Shown here piece after piece: positions 52,973 to 62,462 of a DNA stretch of 64,000 nt. The notes under the pieces are model-generated. The model was not told the DNA's origin. It was given only the letters and a program-made list of their open reading frames with translations, and did no database searches. Each line of letters starts with the position of its first letter. Positions within the stretch are counted from its first letter, which is position 1. The DNA is from an uncultured Dorea sp. Its GTDB lineage: Bacteria; Bacillota_A; Clostridia; Lachnospirales; Lachnospiraceae. The translations under genes were made by a program, and so were the position numbers. The DNA lies in contig CAJTRO010000001.1 of the NCBI GenBank assembly GCA_910579015.1, positions 40,070 through 104,069 on the forward strand, in the 5' to 3' direction.

Positions 52973-53812
52973 TTACTGCCTGTCTAAAATATCCCTCATG
53001 CTCCTGCCCGCAAAACAGATTTCTTCCTTCCAGTCCTCACTCCCCACATCCCACAGCTCTGTAACATAACGCCGGACGCCGCTTTCCCATGCCGTCTTGA
53101 TAATCCGTTCAAACTCCACATGCCCCGTACCAAAGGGCACCTCCCGGAATATGCCCGGTTTCGATTCTTTGAGATGGACAGAAATCAACCGCCCCTTTCC
53201 AAGCGCCAGGTCCTCACATACGTCATGCCGGTGCAGCAGCGCCGCATTTGAAATATTCCCGGAGTCCGGATATACATTCAGATAAGGAGAATTCACCATA
53301 CTTACATATTTCATGCCTTTCCACGTTGTATTCATAAACTCGTTCTCCATCGTCTCAAATCCCAGGAGCACACCCTCTCTGGCCGCGATCTCTGCCCCTC
53401 TTCTGATATTTTCCAGAAAATATTCCTTTGTTTGTGCCGTGGACTCCCCAAAATAAATATCATACCCCGGTATCATCACAGTGCGGATCCCAAGATCCGC
53501 CGCCAGAATAACAGATCCTTCCATAATCTCCCGGCCTCTTCTGCGTACTGCCGGATCCGGATCTCCCAGTGCAAACTTAGTCAACGCACTCACACTCATA
53601 GAGCGGATCGGGATCCCCGCTTCAAACATGGTATCTATGATCTCCCTGCGCCCGGACATACTCATATAAATGCGCCGGATCTTTTCCTCACTTGCATCCA
53701 CGCACATCTCTACATAGTCATAACCACACTCCCTGGCACAGTTCAGTTTTTCTTTCCATGTAAGCTCTTTTCTCATTGCTTTTTCATAAAGCCCGATTTT
53801 ATATTGTCTCAT
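52973..53812 (-). CDS. L-xylulose/L-ribulose-5-phosphate 3-epimerase (UlaE/SgbU type)
   Basis: A 279-residue TIM-barrel epimerase of the xylose-isomerase-like superfamily. It should convert L-xylulose 5-phosphate to L-ribulose 5-phosphate. The start KIGLYEKAMRKELTWKEKL and the metal-site segments LGFETMENEFMNTT, NVYPDSGN and SVHLKESKPG match UlaE. The frame is open to 53869, but GGTGG lies just before ATG 53812. It is the last gene of the nine-gene catabolic operon, 31 bases after the kinase. The next enzyme, an AraD-type 4-epimerase, is not in the window. Confidence 0.88.
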   Translation of the reverse strand: MRQYKIGLYEKAMRKELTWKEKLNCARECGYDYVEMCVDASEEKIRRIYMSMSGRREIIDTMFEAGIPIRSMSVSALTKFALGDPDPAVRRRGREIMEGSVILAADLGIRTVMIPGYDIYFGESTAQTKEYFLENIRRGAEIAAREGVLLGFETMENEFMNTTWKGMKYVSMVNSPYLNVYPDSGNISNAALLHRHDVCEDLALGKGRLISVHLKESKPGIFREVPFGTGHVEFERIIKTAWESGVRRYVTELWDVGSEDWKEEICFAGRSMRDILDRQ

Positions 53813-53843
53813 CTTTCCACCGCCCGCCATCCCGTCTGGCACG

Positions 53844-55358
53844 CTAATTTTTAAAACGGCTCCAGACACCGCCCAAACCTTCTACAACCGCTCTGTAAGC
53901 CTCATATTTTTCTTCATATACCGCCTTATATTCCGGTCTTGGATAGATTGTCCTGTTAATCTTGACAGTACGATTTACGGCATCCTGATAATCTTTATAA
54001 ATTCCTGCGGCAATCCCTGCCGCCATTGCCGCACCTTGCGCCCCCGGCTCTTTTCCTTCGACTATATCAATCGGGATCTGAATAGCATCTGCGAAAATCT
54101 GCACCCATACTTTTGAATTTGCCGCGCCTCCGGAAAGCCGGATGCTCTTTGGCACGTTACAGTTCTGCAAGAGCTTTCTGATATGAGCCATATGGGAAAA
54201 TACGACGCCCTCATAGATTGCACGGAGGATATGTCTCTTGTCATGAAATGCAGAAAGCCCGACAAACGTTCCCTTCGCAAGGGGATCTTCATTCGAACCA
54301 TTGAGGAACGGAAGAAAAATGATATTACAATCCTGCGGCTCAACCGCTCCCGCCCATTCGTTGGTGACGTCATAGATACTCCGGTTCTTCTCTTTGGCCT
54401 CTCTGGCTTCACCGCCCATGAAATGTCTGATAAACCACTCCAGATTTCCCGCGGAAGTAGGACTGCTTTCTTCTACCAGGAAGAAATCCGGAATACAGAA
54501 AAACGAATTCAGCTTCACCGTACCGTTCGTTACAGGCTCTCTCCTGATAAATTCGTTGATACTCCATGTGCCCGCAATCATACACATCTGTCCCTCATCA
54601 TACAATCCGGACGCGATCGCACAGGCATTCACATCAAACATCCCCGCCGCCACCGGAATTCCCTCCGGAAGCAGCGTCTCCTCACCCGCCTTCTTCGTCA
54701 CATAACCACAGATCTCCGCCGAATTCCGCAGAGGAGGCAGTTTAGCGTAACACTCTTCAATCCCGAAAAGCTTCATCAGTTCCCTGTCATAGCTCCTGGT
54801 TTTCAGATTCACCAGATTCCCGCCGGAACAATCCGTATACTCACTGTATGCCTCTCCTGTAATCCTAAAACGGATATAATCTTTCACGGAAAAAATATAT
54901 CTCGTGTTTTCCAGCACCTCAGGCTCATGCTCCTTAAACCATGCAAGCAGGGCGGCCGGCTGAACCGCAAGAATCTCCTGAAATGTCTTCTCATATACTT
55001 TTTCACTCGTCCCTTCACGATACCAGCGCTCTACCTGCGCCCAGGCCCGCGTGTCAGTAGAAACGATTCCATGATATGCCGGCCTTCCGTCTGCATCCAC
55101 CAAATACAGCCCCTTTCCATGTCCGGAAAAAGACACCCCGGCAATGTCGCCAAAAGCAATCCCAGCCTTTTTAATGGCTTCCCTGCACACCTGTGCGTTG
55201 ATCTCCCACAGTTCATCCATATCCCGCTCCATGTAACCGGGCCTTGGAGTGATCAGCCTCGTCGGCATACTGGATACCGATATCTGAACACCATTTTCAT
55301 CAAACAGCGCGGCCTTGGAAAACGTCCCGCCATTATCAATTCCCATCAGATATTTCAT
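53844..55358 (-). CDS. FGGY-family carbohydrate kinase (xylulokinase/L-xylulokinase-like)
   Basis: A 504-residue sugar kinase. The N-terminal ATP site is LMGIDNGGTFSKAALFD, FGGY-family features include SVSFSGHGKGLYLVD and the C-terminal IRLSGGAANSKVWVQIFADA. Paired with a UlaE-type epimerase it most resembles L-xylulose kinase (LyxK). ATG 55358 is chosen because conservation starts at MKYLMGIDNGG and purine-rich GGAGAAGAG lies upstream; the alternative ATG at 55379 lacks a site. It lies 30 bases after the cupin gene. Confidence 0.87.
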   Translation of the reverse strand: MKYLMGIDNGGTFSKAALFDENGVQISVSSMPTRLITPRPGYMERDMDELWEINAQVCREAIKKAGIAFGDIAGVSFSGHGKGLYLVDADGRPAYHGIVSTDTRAWAQVERWYREGTSEKVYEKTFQEILAVQPAALLAWFKEHEPEVLENTRYIFSVKDYIRFRITGEAYSEYTDCSGGNLVNLKTRSYDRELMKLFGIEECYAKLPPLRNSAEICGYVTKKAGEETLLPEGIPVAAGMFDVNACAIASGLYDEGQMCMIAGTWSINEFIRREPVTNGTVKLNSFFCIPDFFLVEESSPTSAGNLEWFIRHFMGGEAREAKEKNRSIYDVTNEWAGAVEPQDCNIIFLPFLNGSNEDPLAKGTFVGLSAFHDKRHILRAIYEGVVFSHMAHIRKLLQNCNVPKSIRLSGGAANSKVWVQIFADAIQIPIDIVEGKEPGAQGAAMAAGIAAGIYKDYQDAVNRTVKINRTIYPRPEYKAVYEEKYEAYRAVVEGLGGVWSRFKN

Positions 55359-55388
55359 ACTGCTTCTCTTCTCCTTCATCCACTGACC

Positions 55389-56690
55389 TTAGTTGACCGC
55401 TTCCGCCGGAACACCCGGACAGTTCGGTCCAAAATGTTTCAGAAAGACCAACGGCTCAACTTTACTTAAGTTCGTAATCGTAACTCCTTTTGAAGCGGCC
55501 TCCTCCGATACAAAAAATTCATCTGTACTTTGCTCTCCAAAGTGAAGAAGCGTTGCAGACTCACAGTCATAGACGCCAAATTTCCCATGCCCCTGAACCG
55601 TAATACATCCGTAGGCCGCGAAATCCTTTACAACGGCCGTCTGTCCAGGATTTACCGTCAGCTCCTTACCCGCGATATACGGATTCGCATACACTATCCA
55701 TTTCTGCGTAAACTCCTTTGTCTCAGATTCCACAACCGGACGACGGAAATAATGTTTTCTATAATGAGGATCTACATTCTTCTCCCAGTCAAGGAGACGA
55801 AATACCCCCTCCACGTCATTGTCATCCAAGGGGCATTCTTCATTCAGCATCTCAGCCGGATATACCTCGCCGGACACAATATTCTCATACACAGAATTCA
55901 CATCCGAATTCCACTGCGGTTCATAAGTCAGCACAGACGCAGGCGCATGGATCACTCCGGCAGGTGTATACCAGCCTGTGCCAGGTTCGATCCGGTATGC
56001 CCTCGAGAGATCTGTGATTCTTGTATCATCCTCCTTAAAATGGCGGATTCGTTCCTTCACCTCCTCTGGCGTAACATCCGGATCAAACCCGAAATATGTA
56101 TAATCCGCCTCTCCAAACCAGTTATTCAACTGTTTTGGGAAAAAATAGCATTCCGGCTTTCCAAGCTTCCCTACGCGCGCCGCATCCTCAAACGTAAGGT
56201 GCAGATGATGGAACAGAGGAGCCTCATTGTCAAAGAATTTCGAATACATCGGCCAGCCGCCGTATTTCTCCATCAACTCCTCTCCTACCAGCCCGCTCCC
56301 TAATACCTTCACCGCCATACGAAGAGAGAACTTTGTATCAGTGTCATAATCCACGCACACGTATGACATCCCCTCGTCCGCCTTCGCCGACGGTCCGTTG
56401 TTTGCCGCGATCGTAGAAGAGAACCATCTCTCCGTGATCGAGCCTCTCTCCATGCCAAATGCAAAATAATCATCTGGGTGAAGCTTAAGCCTTCGCCCTG
56501 CCTTATTAAAACGCCTTGGCACAAATGAGGGGAAAAGCCGGAAAATCCCCTCTCCTTTTTCGAATGTCCCGCGGATGACCGCCTCATCCTCCGTCGCATC
56601 AATTACAACCAGATTGCCCGTCTTCTTCGCCTCTTCAAGAAGCGCATCGAGTTCCTTACCGGCCTTCAATGTCAGTTCTTTTTCAGTCAT
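55389..56690 (-). CDS. Cupin-fold protein resembling class I phosphomannose isomerase (function unassigned)
   Basis: A 433-residue cytoplasmic protein without membrane segments. Two cupin-like regions are visible. HHLHLTFED at 161-169 offers metal-binding histidines, and WYTPAGVIHAPAS at 240-252 resembles the PAGxxHA motif of class I mannose-6-phosphate isomerase. The N-terminal 120 residues are not PMI-like. In an operon with an L-xylulokinase-like enzyme and a UlaE epimerase it may be an aldose-ketose isomerase or a metal-dependent sugar epimerase. GGAGGGGAA precedes ATG 56690. It lies 63 bases after the aldolase gene. I know of no characterised member. Confidence 0.65.
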   Translation of the reverse strand: MTEKELTLKAGKELDALLEEAKKTGNLVVIDATEDEAVIRGTFEKGEGIFRLFPSFVPRRFNKAGRRLKLHPDDYFAFGMERGSITERWFSSTIAANNGPSAKADEGMSYVCVDYDTDTKFSLRMAVKVLGSGLVGEELMEKYGGWPMYSKFFDNEAPLFHHLHLTFEDAARVGKLGKPECYFFPKQLNNWFGEADYTYFGFDPDVTPEEVKERIRHFKEDDTRITDLSRAYRIEPGTGWYTPAGVIHAPASVLTYEPQWNSDVNSVYENIVSGEVYPAEMLNEECPLDDNDVEGVFRLLDWEKNVDPHYRKHYFRRPVVESETKEFTQKWIVYANPYIAGKELTVNPGQTAVVKDFAAYGCITVQGHGKFGVYDCESATLLHFGEQSTDEFFVSEEAASKGVTITNLSKVEPLVFLKHFGPNCPGVPAEAVN

Positions 56691-56753
56691 ATTTGATTCC
56701 CCTCCTGTTTTCTTATCCGTCAGTTTTATACCAAAAGCGCTGTCACAGCCGCA

Positions 56754-57641
56754 TCAAAGCCCCGCCTCTTCAAGAAGGACGTCCATCTTCTCTGTCTCGG
56801 CCGCCGTCAACGGACAGGCGCTTCCTTTTACATACGGCATAATTACGCCTTTCCTTGCGCACATATATTTCACAGCCGCAATCCAGTGCTTCCCGACCGC
56901 CATGATATCCTTCATCTTAAGAATCACCCTCTGATACTCCGTCACTTCCCTGATATCTTTCTCCTTCGCGGCCTTATACATCTTCTGATACAGACCGGGA
57001 TATGCATTTGCAAGACAAGGTACACAGCCGTCCGCCCCCAGAAGCATCGCCGCCCCGCAGAGATTCTCGTTTCCACTTAAGACGCCTTTCCTGCCCTGGT
57101 ACTCCAGCAAAAGCTTCTGGAACAGCGCCCAGTCTCCCGTGCTGTCCTTTATTCCTGCGATCTTCGAATGCCCCAGCAGTTTCTCTGCCGTCTCAGGCAG
57201 GATATGTGTATGTACATAGTCGGGAATGTTGTAGACAATCAGCTCTCCTTCCACTCTGTCCGCGATATACTCATAATGCCGCAGGATCTCATCCTGATCT
57301 GACACACTCAGATAAAAGGGCGCCGGCACGACAAATCTTTCCGCCCCAAACTGTTCATATACTCGAACAGCCTCCACAACCCGCTCAGCGGAAGGCTCAA
57401 GAACACCGACCAGCAAATTTACCCTGTCCGCCGTAACCTTCACTGACTCTTTCACCATCTCTGCACATTCGTCCCTTTCAAGGACAGAGCCTTCCCCGCA
57501 TGAGCCAAGTATAAACACACTCTGAATCCCGGCCTTAATCTGATATTCTGCCAGTTTCGCGATCCCCTCCTTGTCAATGCTCCCATCCAAACGAAGCGGC
57601 GTCACCAAAGGCGGGATAATCCCCCGCAGTATATGGTCCAT
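56754..57641 (-). CDS. Dihydrodipicolinate synthase/N-acetylneuraminate lyase family aldolase
   Basis: A 295-residue class I aldolase. The fold's signature GSCGEGSVL (GTTGE equivalent) is at 46-54, Tyr137 in VYNIP, and Schiff-base Lys165 in GIKDSTGD. Members cleave or make 2-keto acids: DapA, NanA, or KDG/KDGal aldolase. Beside a UxaA-type dehydratase, cleavage of a 2-keto-3-deoxy sugar acid to pyruvate and an aldehyde is the best guess; lysine synthesis is unlikely in this operon. ATG 57641 follows AAGGGGGAAGG. It lies 26 bases after the dehydratase. Confidence 0.87.
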   Translation of the reverse strand: MDHILRGIIPPLVTPLRLDGSIDKEGIAKLAEYQIKAGIQSVFILGSCGEGSVLERDECAEMVKESVKVTADRVNLLVGVLEPSAERVVEAVRVYEQFGAERFVVPAPFYLSVSDQDEILRHYEYIADRVEGELIVYNIPDYVHTHILPETAEKLLGHSKIAGIKDSTGDWALFQKLLLEYQGRKGVLSGNENLCGAAMLLGADGCVPCLANAYPGLYQKMYKAAKEKDIREVTEYQRVILKMKDIMAVGKHWIAAVKYMCARKGVIMPYVKGSACPLTAAETEKMDVLLEEAGL

Positions 57642-57667
57642 TATACCTTCCCCCTTTCCATCAATGA

Positions 57668-58882
57668 TCAATAGCTCCAGCAGCCGGGAACCTGTGTTGG
57701 ATCCTGGTAATTGAAATACAGGATTCCCTCCCTGTGCCCCATCCTCTCCGCTTTCGTCAGTTCACCGCGGCAGATCCTCTTTACAAGACACAGTATCTTC
57801 TCTGTCATCCCTTCCATCTTCTCTTCTCCTGTCAGAAGCGGGGCGGCAGAAAAGTCAATATCGCCAGACATCCTCTCATAAGTTCTGGGATTGCCCGTTA
57901 CTTTTATAACAGGCGCAACCGGCGTTCCAACCACATGTCCCCGTCCTGTCACAAGAAATACCAGATGGCATCCGCAGGCAATAAGGTCCAGCATATCTGA
58001 CGGATCTGCCGCAATAAAATGCGCCGGCTCCAGCTTTTCATCCGGTATCACATCGAGGAGATGAACGCCCTTTCTCACCGGTTCCTGTGCAATCTTTAAT
58101 ACTCCCTGTATCGGCCTGGCACCGCTCTTCACAGCCGCTCCCATGCTCTTCTCCTCTATCGTGGTGAGCCCTCCGTCCATATTTCCCGGAGCTATAGAGA
58201 ACTGTCCATATGCCTCGCAGAAATCTATCGTCTTGTCATATGCATTGGCAATGTCTTCCCTGACTTTACAGTCAGACGCGCGTCCCATCAGATACTCCTT
58301 AAGCCCTACGCCCTCGCTCAGCTCTTCGAATACTGCCGTGCCGCCATGGTCCGAGACATAATCAAACACACTTCCTACCAGGGCATTGCCCGCAAGTCCC
58401 GATGTAAAGTCCGAGCCTCCGCATTCCCCGCCGATCACAAGGTCTGAAAAATACATTGGTTCACGCGGAACCTCCTTTAACTCTTCCAGCATTTCCTGTA
58501 CGATCCCAATCCCTTTCACTATGCTCTTTTCGGTTCCGCCCGCCTCCTGCTGATAAAACCATCTCGCAGGACGCCCGCTCTCCCTTGCACGGCCGGCCAG
58601 TTCTTCCGGATAAGTATACTCACAGCCGTGTCCGATCACCAGAACTCCCCCGACATTAGGATGCGTGCAGTATCTCAGCAGTCTCCGTATATTCACCTGA
58701 TTATGAAGACAGGAATGCGAACCGATCGTCTCCACATCTTCTCCAAGTCCCTGGAAATATTCCGCAATCTTCCTGCATACATGCTTGCTGCATTCTACCG
58801 TAAACACGACGAGCACTTTATTCCTGATTCCTTTTTTCCCGTCTTTTCTTACATACCCCTGACAAATTATTTCTTTTTCCAT
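57668..58882 (-). CDS. UxaA-family dehydratase, large subunit
   Basis: A 404-residue protein equivalent to the C-terminal part of altronate dehydratase UxaA or to the SuyB and GarD families. Typical segments: GYVRKDGKKGIRNKVLVV at the start, GHGCEYTYPEELA, VIGGECGGSDFTSGLAGNAL and VVGTPVAPVIKVTGNPRTYE. These enzymes use Fe to eliminate water (or sulfite in SuyAB). The small SAF subunit is a separate gene 21 bases upstream. Substrate is probably an aldonate such as altronate or a relative, feeding the aldolase at 56754. Confidence 0.88.
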   Translation of the reverse strand: MEKEIICQGYVRKDGKKGIRNKVLVVFTVECSKHVCRKIAEYFQGLGEDVETIGSHSCLHNQVNIRRLLRYCTHPNVGGVLVIGHGCEYTYPEELAGRARESGRPARWFYQQEAGGTEKSIVKGIGIVQEMLEELKEVPREPMYFSDLVIGGECGGSDFTSGLAGNALVGSVFDYVSDHGGTAVFEELSEGVGLKEYLMGRASDCKVREDIANAYDKTIDFCEAYGQFSIAPGNMDGGLTTIEEKSMGAAVKSGARPIQGVLKIAQEPVRKGVHLLDVIPDEKLEPAHFIAADPSDMLDLIACGCHLVFLVTGRGHVVGTPVAPVIKVTGNPRTYERMSGDIDFSAAPLLTGEEKMEGMTEKILCLVKRICRGELTKAERMGHREGILYFNYQDPTQVPGCWSY

Positions 58883-58903
58883 CCGTCTGTCTCCACCTGC
58901 CTT

Positions 58904-59242
58904 TTAATATATCTGATATTCTATGTCTTTTGCGTGTATGGTATAGGGATCCAGCTTCGCCGACCTCTGGTCATAAGCGCTTTTCATATTATGCATATGT
59001 ACATGCTCTCCCTTGCCGATGTCTTCTGTTGCAATTCCGATCGGCATACCATATTTGATGATCCGATCCCCGGCCTTGATATCATACAGCGCTGTTTTAT
59101 GCCCGAACGGAATATCCCTTACCGTTTTCACCGATCCGGCAGACGACGCCCCTGTGAGACTGACTTCCCCCACATCTATATCTGCCATCGCCGTGGCAAC
59201 GTTGTCCGCTTCATTTACCACATAACATACTTTTTTTAACAT
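58904..59242 (-). CDS. UxaA-family dehydratase, small SAF-domain subunit
   Basis: A 112-residue SAF-domain protein, equivalent to the N-terminal part of UxaA. VRDIPFGHKTALYDIKAGD followed by IIKYGMPIGIATEDIGKGEHVHMHN is characteristic. It completes the active site of the large subunit encoded next. A separate small subunit is also the arrangement of sulfolactate lyase SuyA, so a sulfo-lyase remains possible. GGAGGAAGAAAG precedes ATG 59242. Confidence 0.88.
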   Translation of the reverse strand: MLKKVCYVVNEADNVATAMADIDVGEVSLTGASSAGSVKTVRDIPFGHKTALYDIKAGDRIIKYGMPIGIATEDIGKGEHVHMHNMKSAYDQRSAKLDPYTIHAKDIEYQIY

Positions 59243-59258
59243 CTTTCTTCCTCCGTCT

Positions 59259-60083
59259 CTATCCTTTTACGCCTCCGGCCGTCATTCCCGCGATCAGATC
59301 CTTCTGGACGACGGCAAACATGATGATCACCGGAATGACTACTATGATCCCGCCTGCCGAAATAAGATCCCAGCGGATGTTATACTGTGTCATAAAATTT
59401 GACAAAGCCACCGTAACCGTCCTTGACTCCGCGTTTGTGAACATATTCGCATAGGTATATTCATTCCAGGAGGTGATAAATATAAAACTGCACGAGGCAA
59501 TCATCGCCGGCTTTAAAAGCGGCAGTACAATCTTGAACATTCTCTGGGAAAGGTTACACCCGTCAAGCGCCGCGGCCTCCTCCAGCTCATAGGGCACCTG
59601 ATTAATAAACCCGGTTGTCAGCCATACGGAATACGGTATGGAATATGTACTGTAGGCCACGATCAGACACAACGGCGTATATAAGATCCCCATTTTGTTA
59701 AATACCGTATATAACGGAATCAACAGCAGTGTGTTCGGCACCAGATAAAGCAGAAGGAAGAAATACAGCAGAGTATTCCTTAAACGGAACCGGTATCTGG
59801 ACAGCGCATACCCTCCCATAAATGAGACAACCCCCGCTATGACCACCGTCACTGCCGATACCACAAGACTGTTCCACATATTAAAAAGAAAGTCTGTTTT
59901 CTGAAACAATTCCCGGTAACTTTCAAGTGTCGGAACGAGCGGCAGAAAATGGAAATCCTGCGAAAACATCTCCGTCTCTTCCTTCAATGATGTAAGAAAT
60001 GTCCACAAAAACGGAAATAATACGATAACAAGAAAAAATACGGTTAATATGTAAAATGTGAAAATTCCTTTTTTCTCTTTCAT
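59259..60083 (-). CDS. Carbohydrate ABC transporter permease (MalG type)
   Basis: A 274-residue permease with six membrane segments and the EAA loop EEAAALDGCNLSQRMFKIVLP. Its ATG overlaps the stop of the partner permease by four bases (ATGA). It serves the importer encoded at the head of the catabolic operon. Confidence 0.92.
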   Translation of the reverse strand: MKEKKGIFTFYILTVFFLVIVLFPFLWTFLTSLKEETEMFSQDFHFLPLVPTLESYRELFQKTDFLFNMWNSLVVSAVTVVIAGVVSFMGGYALSRYRFRLRNTLLYFFLLLYLVPNTLLLIPLYTVFNKMGILYTPLCLIVAYSTYSIPYSVWLTTGFINQVPYELEEAAALDGCNLSQRMFKIVLPLLKPAMIASCSFIFITSWNEYTYANMFTNAESRTVTVALSNFMTQYNIRWDLISAGGIIVVIPVIIMFAVVQKDLIAGMTAGGVKG

Positions 60084-60976
60084 TTTGTGATCATCCCTCC
60101 TTTTTCACGCGTTAATCTTAAGTAGATAAAGATCACGCCGGTCATGAATACCGCGCCTGTGATGGCCGCGGCGCTCCCGTAACCAAACCTCATGGATTTC
60201 TGCGCCTGCTGATAGGTGTACACAGAAAGAGTCAGCGAGCTGTATCCCGGCCCTCCGCCCGTCATGGTATAGATAATGTCTACGTTATTAAATACCCATA
60301 TCAGCCGGATCATAACCGTAGAGACCAGCGTAGAAGCAATCCCGGGTATGGTAATATGAAAATACTTCCTGACAGAAGACGCCCCGTCTACACTCGCCGA
60401 TTCATATAATTCTGCCGGGATCGACTGCATGGCGGCAAGTATCATGATCGTAAAGAATGGCACTCCCTGCCAGATCATCGCCAGGATCTGCACCCAGAGG
60501 GCGGTCTGCGGCTGCGCCAGCCATGCCGCATCACCCGTAATCAGATGAAGCCTGTTCAGGATCTCATTGACCACCCCATAGTTCCCGTTAAAGATCCACG
60601 CCCACATCAGGGAAATCAAAACACATGGCGTTACCCATGGGATAAGCACAATCGAACGCACCACGCCCCTCAAAAAAAACTTCTTATTCAGTATATTGGC
60701 AAGCAGCAAAGAAAGCAGAAGCTGGCTCGCCACCGTCACAAGCACCCACACAATCGTATTTTTGAATGCAGGCCAGAATGCCTCGTCTTTTGTAAACAAG
60801 TCGACATAGTTTTGGATCCCGACAAATTTCACATTCTGTAAATTTGTCATATCATATTGAAATAAACTAAGCCCAATCGCCCTGCCGACCGGATAACCTA
60901 TGATCAATATGACGATGATGATTGCCGGCGCCAACAAGATTACCGGCTGCCAGTTCTTACTTTTCTTTCTTTGCAT
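60080..60976 (-). CDS. Carbohydrate ABC transporter permease (MalF type)
   Basis: A 298-residue permease with six membrane segments and the EAA loop ESASVDGASSVRKYFHITIP. GGGAGCG precedes ATG 60976. It is second in the operon, 52 bases after the binding protein. No ATPase gene is in the operon, so a shared MsmX-type ATPase is expected. Confidence 0.92.
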   Translation of the reverse strand: MQRKKSKNWQPVILLAPAIIIVILIIGYPVGRAIGLSLFQYDMTNLQNVKFVGIQNYVDLFTKDEAFWPAFKNTIVWVLVTVASQLLLSLLLANILNKKFFLRGVVRSIVLIPWVTPCVLISLMWAWIFNGNYGVVNEILNRLHLITGDAAWLAQPQTALWVQILAMIWQGVPFFTIMILAAMQSIPAELYESASVDGASSVRKYFHITIPGIASTLVSTVMIRLIWVFNNVDIIYTMTGGGPGYSSLTLSVYTYQQAQKSMRFGYGSAAAITGAVFMTGVIFIYLRLTREKGGMITK

Positions 60977-61028
60977 CGTAACGCTCCCTTTCTATTACTG
61001 CCGTTTCGGCCAGCCTGCCCCGTCTCTT

Positions 61029-62303
61029 CTATTCACCGGCAAGATTATCTGCCAGCGTCTCAATCATATCCCCGCTTGTAATTTCTCCCAACAGAGCCCT
61101 TTGCATGGTCTGGGGCCATACCGTCTCCGACCACTCTCCCCAGGTGTCACAGACCGGGAATGTCTTCACGTCATCCAGGTATTCCATAGACGCCGCACAG
61201 AACTTATTTTCCGTAAATTCAGGATCGTCTGTTACCGGACTGACAAACGGTACAAGTCCTGCATTCTTGCACAGTGCTTTATGCGGCTCCTCTTCCGTAG
61301 AATACTTCAAGAAATCCACCGCCGCATCCTTGCTCTCACTTTTTGAAGATACCGCCCAGAAGCAGGGCTCGCTTGGCAGGTAACGTCCGCTGGCTCCCTC
61401 CGGAAGCGGTACAACGTCCACATCGTCACCCAGAACGTCAACGATTCCCTGTGCAGAATTCAGATGATGGATCAGCATCGCCGTAACGCCGCTTTCAAAG
61501 TTCTGGACAATCTCTGTCATCCCGTCTGTCGGAGCCGTCTTCGGCGCCCAGCCATTCTTATAAATGTCCAGATACTTTTGGTTTGCTTCCGTCATCTTGT
61601 CCGTATTCAGTGCAGTCTTCCCGCCATCGTCCAGAAAATCAACTCCTGCGTTCATCGTAAGCCCCGCCCACATGAAATGACCGCCTCTTGCTCCTCTCAT
61701 GCTGAATCCATAAGTATCTGCCGCTCCGTCTCCGTCTGTATCCTTTGTAAGCTTCTCACATGCTTCATAGAACTCATCCATCGTCTTTGGATACTCTAAC
61801 CCTGCGTCTTCAAAATAGGATTTCCGGCAGTAGAGATAGAGCACCACCAGACTATGAGGCCAGGAATATGTCTGATCCTGGTCCGCTTTCGCCGAATTCC
61901 ACATACTCTCAGGAATGGTATCCCTGCCTTCCCAGGCGTCAATATACTCATCCAACGGCTCGATCGCCCCCATGCTCACAAGCTCCGGCGTCCAGGTCGG
62001 CTGAATCTTATACACATCCGGAAGATCCCCTGATGCGGCCGCCGCGACCAGCCTGTCATGGTAACTGTTCCAGGGAATGGATTCAAGCTCAAGGTTCACA
62101 TCCGGATACTTCTCGCTCCAGGTCGAATACGCCTCCTCGTAAGAGCCTTCGTTGTCCTCCCAGTACCAAACTGTGATCGTGTCCTTTCCATTTCCTTCCT
62201 CCTTGCTCTCCTTCCCCGAGCCGCAAGCCGTAAGAAACGGAACCGTCATGCACATTGCCAGCGTAAGGCTGACCATTTTTCTCATTCTTTTTTTCATAAA
62301 CAT
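61029..62303 (-). CDS. Sugar ABC transporter substrate-binding lipoprotein
   Basis: A 424-residue family 1 binding protein. The lipoprotein signal ends at PFLTACGSG, placing the acylated Cys near residue 28. The mature part begins with an acidic linker and DTITVWYWEDNEG. ATG 62303 is nine bases after GGAGG; the frame is open to 62411. It is the first gene of the nine-gene operon, under the promoter at 62402-62430 and opposite the YesN-type regulator. Substrate is likely a plant- or mucus-derived sugar acid or oligosaccharide. Confidence 0.9.
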   Translation of the reverse strand: MFMKKRMRKMVSLTLAMCMTVPFLTACGSGKESKEEGNGKDTITVWYWEDNEGSYEEAYSTWSEKYPDVNLELESIPWNSYHDRLVAAAASGDLPDVYKIQPTWTPELVSMGAIEPLDEYIDAWEGRDTIPESMWNSAKADQDQTYSWPHSLVVLYLYCRKSYFEDAGLEYPKTMDEFYEACEKLTKDTDGDGAADTYGFSMRGARGGHFMWAGLTMNAGVDFLDDGGKTALNTDKMTEANQKYLDIYKNGWAPKTAPTDGMTEIVQNFESGVTAMLIHHLNSAQGIVDVLGDDVDVVPLPEGASGRYLPSEPCFWAVSSKSESKDAAVDFLKYSTEEEPHKALCKNAGLVPFVSPVTDDPEFTENKFCAASMEYLDDVKTFPVCDTWGEWSETVWPQTMQRALLGEITSGDMIETLADNLAGE

Positions 62304-62401
62304 CCAACACTTCCTCCTTTTGTGCGTATTTTCTATAATAAGTTTCCATCTTTCCGGACTTTCATCCCCTTTTTCGGAACTTATTATTTTGTGTTGGTTA
62401 T

Positions 62402-62430
62402 GTTTTACCATAGCTGAATATGTACTTCAA
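62402..62430 (-). promoter_or_regulatory. Promoter of the sugar-acid operon
   Basis: On the minus strand TTGAAG (62430-62425) and TAAAAC (62407-62402) are 17 bases apart, with an extended -10 TGG. The weak -10 fits activator control. Confidence 0.55.
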
Positions 62431-62462
62431 TAAAGGAAAACATGCTCATTTTGAAAATAATT

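Noticed and set aside
56754..57641. Lysine-biosynthesis dapA
   Set aside because: The family fold fits, but the operon is a sugar catabolic cluster with no lysine genes, so a keto-acid aldolase role is more likely.
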